A stretch of DNA of 64,000 bases, from contig JAUNNZ010000002.1 of assembly GCA_030537315.1 (NCBI GenBank), forward strand, positions 1 through 64,000, in the 5' to 3' direction. This document shows, one piece after another, positions 1 through 6,519 of this stretch (position 1 is its first letter; the number at the start of each line of letters is the position of its first letter). The notes beneath the pieces were generated by a model. It did not search any database. It saw only the letters and a program-made list of their open reading frames with translations, and was not told where the DNA came from. The position numbers and the translations under genes were made by a program. This DNA comes from Bacteroidia bacterium. Its GTDB lineage: Bacteria > Bacteroidota > Bacteroidia > Bacteroidales > UBA932.

Positions 1-38
1 TATTAAATATTAACAATTTATAAACCGTTGCGTTCAAG

Positions 39-1214
39 TTAACGCATCACTACTACTCTTGAATCATAATTGAAAAGATATTGCCACTCCGCTGTGGTGA
101 GAGTGCGCCAGGTACCTTCACTGCCAACCTTTGACCCCCAGTCCTCAGATTGAGCTAAAATTTCGCCTGTAGTGTGGGTAGTCAGATATGTTGATGTTGA
201 CGGATTCGTTGACCAATCGATGCCGTAACCCCAGGTGAACAATGACACCTGATCGTTGCTGTGGCCATATTCATACTGGTTAACGAAGAAACTCCAAGTG
301 CTGTTTCCTGTAGTATAACGGAGGTTACCCTTCGAGAAGCGTATCACTTTGCCATCTGCTGCTACAGAGAACAGTCCAGGAAGTTTCCCGGGAGCCTCTG
401 CCCAAGCAGATGTGCTCATCTGGAAACTCCTCGCATTTGATGTCGGAGCTGCGGTGTGCTCATAAACCTTACCTTCCTTGACAACGCTGAATTTACAGCT
501 TATTCCGTTAAGCGAGGTCCCGCTGACGAGACGGCCGTAGTAATCCATTACGTTTGGAGGGCCGCTGTTGGTAAAACCTTCCATATATCCGGTATTGGTG
601 ACGTTGCTGACAGCCAAATCACTTCCGATGGCAATATCCTTCCAACCCTTTACCTTATCGCAGGTCAACTGCCCGCTCGCGCCCACAACAGAGAACCGAA
701 CGAAATCGGCCGGTGCTACAAGATTAAGGCTCGCCGTGATTTCGTCACCGGAGACGGTATAGGAAACATCTGCCTGGCAGTTGTAGAACACATTGCCGGT
801 CGCAACAGTCCATTTATCGGTGGAGAATTCAGGCGTCACACTGCCGTCAAGGTTATATACATATACTGCCGACAGCTTTCCTCCTTCCCCAAGACTTGAC
901 GTACCAGTCACTGCTCCTCCCCAGGTACTTCCGTCATATGTGAGTGTAGCGTATGTGTCTGTAAGCAGACTCCCTGAAGTGGGTTTGAAGAAAAGGAATA
1001 TCCTGTCACCGTTTGCCCAAGCAGTTTTATAGCTTGGTGATACACCTCCTTTGGTCGAAACATCACTATCAAACCCGAACTGTTCATTCACCGTGATATT
1101 GAACGAGTACTGAACAGAATCAGTTGTATTTACCGAGAAAGAATTTTCTTTCTGGCAGGATATTGCAAGGCCGGCAAGAATTGCGGCGAATGCTATGGAA
1201 ATAATCTTTTTCAT
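39..1214 (-). CDS. Fimbrillin-like lipoprotein, probably 3'-truncated
   Basis: Predicted surface-exposed lipoprotein of 391 residues. The first 20 residues form a lipoprotein signal with lipobox LAISC (Cys20). I chose the Met at 1214 over the one five codons upstream because a GGAGGGAAT purine tract sits just before it. Residues ~55–120 (AWANGDRIFLFF and following) resemble the fimbrillin/Mfa-like domain of Bacteroidales adhesins. The last ~110 residues (from FSVAADGKVIRFSKGNLRY, through FTWGYGIDW and WRTLTTAEWQYLF) resemble a C-terminal domain common on Bacteroidetes surface proteins. In the homologues I recall, that domain continues well past TAEWxYL, but here it stops after YDSRVVVMR, so the 3' end is probably lost by frameshift or rearrangement. 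Its role (adhesion or glycan binding) is inference. The 49-codon gene 1232–1381 lies 17 bases upstream and is probably co-transcribed. Confidence 0.7.
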   Translation of the reverse strand: MKKIISIAFAAILAGLAISCQKENSFSVNTTDSVQYSFNITVNEQFGFDSDVSTKGGVSPSYKTAWANGDRIFLFFKPTSGSLLTDTYATLTYDGSTWGGAVTGTSSLGEGGKLSAVYVYNLDGSVTPEFSTDKWTVATGNVFYNCQADVSYTVSGDEITASLNLVAPADFVRFSVVGASGQLTCDKVKGWKDIAIGSDLAVSNVTNTGYMEGFTNSGPPNVMDYYGRLVSGTSLNGISCKFSVVKEGKVYEHTAAPTSNARSFQMSTSAWAEAPGKLPGLFSVAADGKVIRFSKGNLRYTTGNSTWSFFVNQYEYGHSNDQVSLFTWGYGIDWSTNPSTSTYLTTHTTGEILAQSEDWGSKVGSEGTWRTLTTAEWQYLFNYDSRVVVMR

Positions 1215-1231
1215 TTCTATTCCCTCCATAA

Positions 1232-1381
1232 TTAAATTGATTCTGAACCGCCTCCGAACGGGTCGTTATATGAGCCGCCGCTGGTGCAGATGATGCCCTG
1301 CGAGGTGATGTCTATCACCTTCACTTCTGCCGGAACGTACGTCTGACGTTCCGCAGGTTTGATTGTTTTGAATTCTATCAT
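1232..1381 (-). CDS. Small protein (49 aa) upstream of the fimbrillin-like gene
   Basis: A 49-codon reading frame: ATG at 1381, TAA at 1232–1234. The product begins MIEFKTIKPAERQTYVPAEV, continues with KVIDITSQGIICTSGG and ends SYNDPFGGGSESI. I know this kind of tiny Bacteroidetes protein from loci encoding fimbrillin-like or other surface proteins: a 'P-x-x-x-V-I-D-I' start, one Cys or Ser patch, and a Gly/Ser/Asp-rich tail. No function is established to my knowledge. It ends 17 bases before the downstream lipoprotein start, on the same strand, consistent with a two-gene operon. A weaker -7-like element (TAACTTTA, 1419–1426) lies 37 bases upstream. There is no hydrophobic segment, so it is not an obvious membrane peptide. 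Coding potential rests on the family resemblance and position, so confidence is moderate. Confidence 0.55.
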   Translation of the reverse strand: MIEFKTIKPAERQTYVPAEVKVIDITSQGIICTSGGSYNDPFGGGSESI

Positions 1382-1418
1382 ATGGTGTATTGGGTAATAA
1401 TTCTTGGCTATAGGTAAG

Positions 1419-1426
1419 TAAAGTTA
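1419..1426 (-). promoter_or_regulatory. Possible -7 element for the small protein/lipoprotein pair
   Basis: TAACTTTA on the minus strand matches the Bacteroidetes -7 consensus TAnnTTTG at all but the last base. It sits 37 bases before the ATG at 1381. No clear -33 element was seen. Confidence 0.3.
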
Positions 1427-1492
1427 GCAAATGCCTTTTATAAAAGCAATTCATTTGCTTATTTTGCAGTGTTACCGATAATTGAAACAGAT

Positions 1493-2146
1493 ATGCCGGA
1501 ATCAGAAATACTTGCCCAAGCCAATGAATTCATCAGGTCACAGGGGTTCCACGTTATGACGAGGGAAGACATCCCGAAATTCATCGACTGCGCCGCGGAA
1601 TCGTACGGGAGTGTCAGCTATCCGCTGAACGACTACTTCACAGGTCACCCCTGCACGAAGGAGGAACTGCGTGAGATGTGGCTCTTCAACCTTACCTACT
1701 TCTATTCCAGGGCTGTGATCTACTCAGACAGTCCGGAGTGCAATGCGTGGCTTCTGTGGATTCCACCGGGGTGCAAAGGTGTTTCCGTGATGAATTTCCT
1801 CCGGTACGGAGGCATCAGGATGACACGCAAGCTGGGACTTGCCAGCCTGCGCAGGATAATGCATTACGAGGACTACAGCGCTTCCGTCAGGATGAAAGCC
1901 ACCGGCGGAAAGGAATGGTACTGGTACAACCTGGTGGTACGTCCGGAAGCCCAAGGAAAGCATCTTGTAGGAAAGCTGCTCAGGCCTATGCTTGAATTCT
2001 GCGCTGACAAGGGGAAACCCGTATATCTTGAAACACATTCAGAAAAGAACGTTGAGATATACCGGCATTTCGGCTTCGAGGTGGCAAACGACAGCCCGCT
2101 CCCGGGCACGGAAATGACCCACTGGGGTATGGTCAGGAAGGCTTAA
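1493..2146 (+). CDS. GNAT-family N-acetyltransferase
   Basis: A 217-residue acetyl-CoA-dependent acyltransferase of the GNAT fold; the substrate is unknown. The acetyl-CoA-binding motif A is visible at about residues 148–163 (VVRPEAQGKHLVGKLL; the Q-x-x-G-x-G/A pattern reads QGKHLVG). It is followed by the beta-strand and helix of motif B (LETHSEKNVEIYRHFGFEV, ~179–197). The N-terminal ~100 residues are the variable substrate-side half. I prefer the ATG at 1493; a GTG 24 bases upstream (1469) is in frame but has less support. The gene converges on rsmA, and the two stop codons overlap in the palindrome TTAA (2143–2146), with no terminator between them. Closest relatives are likely uncharacterised Bacteroidales GNAT proteins, so only the family call is firm. 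Confidence 0.8.
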   Translation: MPESEILAQANEFIRSQGFHVMTREDIPKFIDCAAESYGSVSYPLNDYFTGHPCTKEELREMWLFNLTYFYSRAVIYSDSPECNAWLLWIPPGCKGVSVMNFLRYGGIRMTRKLGLASLRRIMHYEDYSASVRMKATGGKEWYWYNLVVRPEAQGKHLVGKLLRPMLEFCADKGKPVYLETHSEKNVEIYRHFGFEVANDSPLPGTEMTHWGMVRKA

Positions 2147-2907
2147 CCGACCAGCTTGCTGAGACGGACGAAATCCTCGACTGAGAGCTTCTCCGCTCGG
2201 AGGTCAAATATAGGGTCAGACGTATCCACCCCCTCGTGGAGCATAGGTTTCAGAGCATTGCGAAGCGTCTTGCGGCGCTGGTTGAAAGCTGTCTTCACAA
2301 CCTGCTTGAAAAGCTTTTCATCACAGCCGAGTTCCGTGCGTGAATTGCGGCGGAGCCGGATCACGGCGGACTGAACCTTCGGAGGCGGGGCGAATGCACC
2401 GGAACCGACGCTGATGATATAGTCTATATCATACCAGGCCTGCAGCAGGACGGAAAGGATTCCGTAAGTCTTGCTGCCCGGCTTCTCCGCAATGCGGTCG
2501 GCAACCTCCTTCTGAATCATACATACGACCTCCGGGACAAGGTCCTTGTCATCGAGTATCTTGAAGAAAATCTGGGAAGAGATGTTGTACGGGAAGTTGC
2601 CTATGATCCTATACTGACCGGCAAACAGCTTATGGATGTCCAGGCGCAGATAATCCGCCTGGTAAATCTTGCCGGGAAGGTCCTTGAAATGGGTGAGGAG
2701 GTAGTCCACGGACTCGCCGTCCAGCTCCACCATCTTCAAGTCGATATCCTCCCGGTCCAGCAGATATTGTGTCAGGACGCCCATTCCGGGCCCTATCTCC
2801 AACACGTCCCGCGGCCCTTCGGTACGGAGGGCGCCCACTATGGTTCTGGCAACATTCTGGTCGGTCAGGAAATGCTGGCCGAGCGCTTTCTTAGCTCTTA
2901 CTTCCAT
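2143..2907 (-). CDS. rsmA: 16S rRNA (adenine1518/1519-N6) dimethyltransferase
   Basis: RsmA/KsgA dimethylates two adjacent adenosines in helix 45 of 16S rRNA during late small-subunit assembly, using S-adenosylmethionine. The protein is 254 residues, normal for the family. Visible are the family-typical N-terminus KKALGQHFLTD, the SAM-binding motif I EIGPGMG (37–43) and the catalytic motif IV NFPYN (104–108). The start is the Met beginning MEVRAKK. It lies inside the end of the upstream YfhO gene (17-base overlap), so the two are translationally coupled. rsmA is the last gene of the GH3–GT4–YfhO–rsmA operon. It ends tail-to-tail with the GNAT gene, sharing four bases. Confidence 0.95.
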   Translation of the reverse strand: MEVRAKKALGQHFLTDQNVARTIVGALRTEGPRDVLEIGPGMGVLTQYLLDREDIDLKMVELDGESVDYLLTHFKDLPGKIYQADYLRLDIHKLFAGQYRIIGNFPYNISSQIFFKILDDKDLVPEVVCMIQKEVADRIAEKPGSKTYGILSVLLQAWYDIDYIISVGSGAFAPPPKVQSAVIRLRRNSRTELGCDEKLFKQVVKTAFNQRRKTLRNALKPMLHEGVDTSDPIFDLRAEKLSVEDFVRLSKLVG

Positions 2908-5263
2908 CTTTCTTCTCAAATACGACGACACCCGCCGCCGCCAAAAGGACGACAAAGATAATCAATATCGAAGTGGCACGGGATACCCCTTCGCCCAGGG
3001 CATATGACCGCGGGGCGAAAACCATCTCGAGAGTATGCTCTCCGGCAGGGACTTCCGCGCTGCGGAAAAGTTCGCCGTAGAGCTCTATCGGCAGCTCTAC
3101 CCCGTCATCTATCGTCAGGGTCCAGCCCTGCGGGTAGTACACTTCGCTGAAGACAAGCCTTCCGCCTTCGGCTGACGAATACCTGTATGCAAGCCTGTTA
3201 GGCGCATACGAGGTCATCTCGACGGCTCCTTCCGCCCCGTCGAACCAGGCCGCTCCGCGTGCATAAGGATATTCAAGGGCGATATCATCACCAAGGATGA
3301 TGTAACGGCAGTTCAGCGAAGCCAGGCCTTCAAGATATGGCAGCGCCTCCTCGGCCTCACCTACGGTCGAAACGGAGCCGAGCGCCTTGTAAAGTGCGTT
3401 GATTTCAGAATTCAGGTGACTGTCGATGTACTCCTGATAACGCTGCATCTTGGCGGGAGAATAGCCGCCTATGTTCTTGTGCCAATATGACGGATGCGAG
3501 TCATTGAAGACATTCACCGTGAGGTCAAGCACACGGTATGAAGGGTCGGTATCCTGAAGTATCTGCTCATCAACCGGCCTCTTGTTGAACTGGCTCTTGA
3601 ATGCTCTCGGGGATACGAAGTCGCTTTCGTTCAAATATCTTCTGCCGACGCCGGACATATCGGCAAGTACAAGCAGGCAGACCGCCAGGGCCATCAGCTT
3701 GCGACGTTTAGTGACAAACATAAAGGCGAACGCAGCCGTAACAATCAGGAAGGAGCGCATTGCATCAGCTTTCAGCAGACTGATTCTGTCGGCGATGAAT
3801 GCATCGACCAGCACCTCCTGCTGACCGGCATCCACGCTTCCGGTAAAAGAGCCGGCAAGGCCCGGCGCAAGCCAGAACAGAAAGCAGACGCCTGCCGTAA
3901 GCAGCCAGGATATGATCAGCGGCTTGGTCAGGTCATCCCTGATATAATCACCTTTGGCGTATTTGTCAAGGACGGTGAACGCAAGCATAGGCAGGGTGAA
4001 CTGGAGCACCACCAGCGCCATAGAAACCGTCCTGAATTTGTTGTAGAACGGGGCGCAGTCGTAGAACAGCTTGGTGAACCACATAAAGTTGCTGCCCAGA
4101 CCGAGGAAAATGGCAAGGACCGTAGCAACAAGCAGCCACCACTTATCCTTTCCTTCACAAACGAACAAACCGAGAATAAACAGGAATATGGTGACCGCAC
4201 CCATATACATAGGCCCTGCGGTGAACGGCTGCGGGCCCCAGTACATAGGGAGAGCCTTGCAGATTTCATCGACGTTCGGCTGGCCTGCGGAACGCAGGAG
4301 CTTCGCGGTCTCCGAGTCCCTCGGATCGACCGCGCCTGATGACGAACCACCGTTGAAGTTCGGAATCATCAGGTTCGGGAGTTCCTCCCAACCATAGGAC
4401 CAGGCAGTGGCGTAGTCCAGTTTCAGACCCTTGGAACCGTCTCCCTTCGCATCGGCTGACGAGCTGCCTCCGCGCATCGAATACGGGGTGTACTCGTAGG
4501 TCGGGAGCAGTTTGGTGGCGTTGGTGGCTATACCGGCGCAGCCGAGGACGAGAAGGAGGCCGCTTGCGGCGAAGAACCGTCCGAGACCTGCGCGGCGCTC
4601 CTTGTCGGAGACAAGACGGACGAACACCGCAATGACATAGATGAGTATCATCAACGCCAGGTAGTATGTAATCTGCGGGTGGTTCGCCTTTACCTGGAAG
4701 CTCAGCGCCAGCGCGAAAAGGGCTGCGCCCAAGGCTGTCCACGGCAGCCATTTCTTCTTTTTCAGGCAGGTGGTGTAGGTGAATATCAGCGCGGCGAGAA
4801 CCCACGGCAGGAACGCCAGGGCCTGCATCTTGGTATTATGGCCTACCTGTATGATCTGGAAATTGTATGCGCAGAACGTGACCGCTATCGCGCCGCCGGC
4901 GGCAATCAGCGGATTGATCCCCAGCGCCAGCATCAACAGCCAGGCGCCGAGCAGCGAAATGAAAAGATACGTGGCGGGACGCTTGCCGACAAGCAGAAGA
5001 TCGTAAAGCGGCTGTGTACAGTCGCCCTTCGTCGATGCGTGTATGGTAGCCGTCGGCATACCGCCGAACATCGACTCCGTCCAGGCGGTCTGGTCATCCG
5101 GATGCGCGGAATTCCAGTCCATCATCTCCTTCGCCATACCCTGCCAGCCGGAAATGTCGCTCTGGTTGACAATCTTTCCGCTCAGTACCTGAGGCACGGA
5201 ACCATACGCCAATAGCAGGAAACCCACTACCACGCCCACAATAATCAGTATCTTCTTTTTCAT
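2891..5263 (-). CDS. YfhO-family membrane protein (predicted GT-C-like glycosyltransferase)
   Basis: A 790-residue integral membrane protein of the YfhO family. Relatives in Firmicutes are linked to glycosylation of (lipo)teichoic acid; the role in Bacteroidetes is unknown, though a lipid-linked-sugar transferase in envelope assembly is plausible. The first transmembrane helix is at residues 3–22, and at least ten more hydrophobic stretches run through ~residue 540. A periplasmic C-terminal domain follows (ending YYPQGWTLTIDDG… then EHTLEMVFAPRSY), and a last helix near the C-terminus (TSILIIFVVLLAAAGVVVF). Its ATG overlaps the stop of the GT4 gene by four bases (ATGA), and its end overlaps rsmA. 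The pairing with a GT4 enzyme supports a sugar-transfer role. Confidence 0.85.
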   Translation of the reverse strand: MKKKILIIVGVVVGFLLLAYGSVPQVLSGKIVNQSDISGWQGMAKEMMDWNSAHPDDQTAWTESMFGGMPTATIHASTKGDCTQPLYDLLLVGKRPATYLFISLLGAWLLMLALGINPLIAAGGAIAVTFCAYNFQIIQVGHNTKMQALAFLPWVLAALIFTYTTCLKKKKWLPWTALGAALFALALSFQVKANHPQITYYLALMILIYVIAVFVRLVSDKERRAGLGRFFAASGLLLVLGCAGIATNATKLLPTYEYTPYSMRGGSSSADAKGDGSKGLKLDYATAWSYGWEELPNLMIPNFNGGSSSGAVDPRDSETAKLLRSAGQPNVDEICKALPMYWGPQPFTAGPMYMGAVTIFLFILGLFVCEGKDKWWLLVATVLAIFLGLGSNFMWFTKLFYDCAPFYNKFRTVSMALVVLQFTLPMLAFTVLDKYAKGDYIRDDLTKPLIISWLLTAGVCFLFWLAPGLAGSFTGSVDAGQQEVLVDAFIADRISLLKADAMRSFLIVTAAFAFMFVTKRRKLMALAVCLLVLADMSGVGRRYLNESDFVSPRAFKSQFNKRPVDEQILQDTDPSYRVLDLTVNVFNDSHPSYWHKNIGGYSPAKMQRYQEYIDSHLNSEINALYKALGSVSTVGEAEEALPYLEGLASLNCRYIILGDDIALEYPYARGAAWFDGAEGAVEMTSYAPNRLAYRYSSAEGGRLVFSEVYYPQGWTLTIDDGVELPIELYGELFRSAEVPAGEHTLEMVFAPRSYALGEGVSRATSILIIFVVLLAAAGVVVFEKKDGSKS

Positions 5264-6519
5264 AATATCTCCGTCAACGCTTTGGTCAGCGTCTCTCTTG
5301 AATACTTGTCAATGTTGCCAGCGGAACATTCCCTGCCGCCCGAACGGACTTCGGAAATGAATCCCTTCAACTCATCCTTCCTGTCCCAACCGAACATCGC
5401 GCCTGCCTGCGCATCGTCAAGGACTGCGGCTGCCGCGCCATCCTCCTGGCCTATGCCGAGGACAGGCCTGCGTGCGGCAAGATACTCAAAAATCTTGCCC
5501 GGCAGGACCTTGGCGTACTCCGGCTCCTGCCTCAACGGCAGAATGAGGACGGAAGCGTTCTGCTGCTCGAGAACCGTCTGCTCGTGCTCAAGGTAACCGA
5601 GGCAGACAAGATTGACTTCCAGTCCGCGCTCCCGCAGTGCCTGGAGGATTTCTTCGTCCACCTTGCCCGCAAGGCGGATCTGCAGCGCTTCGCGGAACGA
5701 AGCGTCGGCGGAGCACATCTCCGCCAGCACGTCCCACAGCAGAAGAGGATTGCCGTCGGAAGCGAAAAGCCCCGTGTGAACTATCCTAAAGCGGCCGTCG
5801 GATTCATTCCGGCGGTCTGGGAAATCAGACGGGTCGAAGCCGTTGGTTATCATCGCCACCGGCGTATCTGTCTTTTTTTGAAAATCTTTCTGGACCAGCG
5901 GTGTGACGCTGATGATGGTGTCGGCTTCGTCGAGCACGCTCTTCTCCAGCCGACGGTGCCTCCTTTCCGAGGCCTTCGTGAGGCCGAGATGCTTGAAATA
6001 GAACATCTCGGTCCACGGATCGCGGAAGTCCGCAATCCATTTGACGCCCAATGCCCTCTTGAGGCCCAGGCCTATAAGATGCATTGACTGAGGCGGCCCC
6101 GTGGTGATGACCACATCCACGGGGTGCTCAGCCAGATATTTCTTGAGGAATTTGACAGAAGGCTTCACCCAGCCGATGCGGGGGTCCGGAATGAAGCAGT
6201 TGCCGCGGATCCAGACGGAGACCTTCTGCTTGAAGCTCTTCTTCTGGGAATTTATCGGGTTGACTTCATTCTTCTGCCTGCCGGAAAGCTTGCGATAGAT
6301 ATCGTAAGGTTCGGTGATATGCGTCTTGATCACTTCTGCACAGGATGGGATATCCGAGAGAAGGCTCTCATCCACGGCCAGCTGCTCCGGGTTCTCCGGA
6401 GTGTATATCACCGGCTGCCAGCCGAAATGCGGAAGGTATTTGCTGAACTTAACCCACCTCTGGACCCCCGACCCGCCGGTCGGAGGCCAGTAGTAGGTTA
6501 TTATCAGCGCTCTTTTCAT
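5260..6519 (-). CDS. Family 4 glycosyltransferase
   Basis: A 419-residue cytoplasmic GT-B-fold glycosyltransferase. The N-terminal Rossmann domain opens with the characteristic YYWPPTGGSGVQRWVKFSKY (glycine-rich loop). The C-terminal half carries the donor-nucleotide-sugar site, visible as FRIVHTGLF… and the E-containing region LPGKIFEYLAARRPVLGIG. This subgroup is widespread in Bacteroidetes and usually acts on exopolysaccharide or glycolipid; donor and acceptor cannot be read from sequence. Its start codon overlaps the GH3 stop (TGATG) and its stop overlaps the YfhO start (ATGA), so the three are translationally coupled. Confidence 0.88.
   Translation of the reverse strand: MKRALIITYYWPPTGGSGVQRWVKFSKYLPHFGWQPVIYTPENPEQLAVDESLLSDIPSCAEVIKTHITEPYDIYRKLSGRQKNEVNPINSQKKSFKQKVSVWIRGNCFIPDPRIGWVKPSVKFLKKYLAEHPVDVVITTGPPQSMHLIGLGLKRALGVKWIADFRDPWTEMFYFKHLGLTKASERRHRRLEKSVLDEADTIISVTPLVQKDFQKKTDTPVAMITNGFDPSDFPDRRNESDGRFRIVHTGLFASDGNPLLLWDVLAEMCSADASFREALQIRLAGKVDEEILQALRERGLEVNLVCLGYLEHEQTVLEQQNASVLILPLRQEPEYAKVLPGKIFEYLAARRPVLGIGQEDGAAAAVLDDAQAGAMFGWDRKDELKGFISEVRSGGRECSAGNIDKYSRETLTKALTEIL

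Noticed and set aside
1..38. Left edge before the lipoprotein stop codon
   Set aside because: AT-rich and too short to interpret; no gene or terminator can be supported.
1266..1454. 62-codon minus-strand frame upstream of the lipoprotein
   Set aside because: It is out of frame with the 49-codon gene that has the recognisable family pattern, and its own translation is basic and low-complexity without any such pattern.
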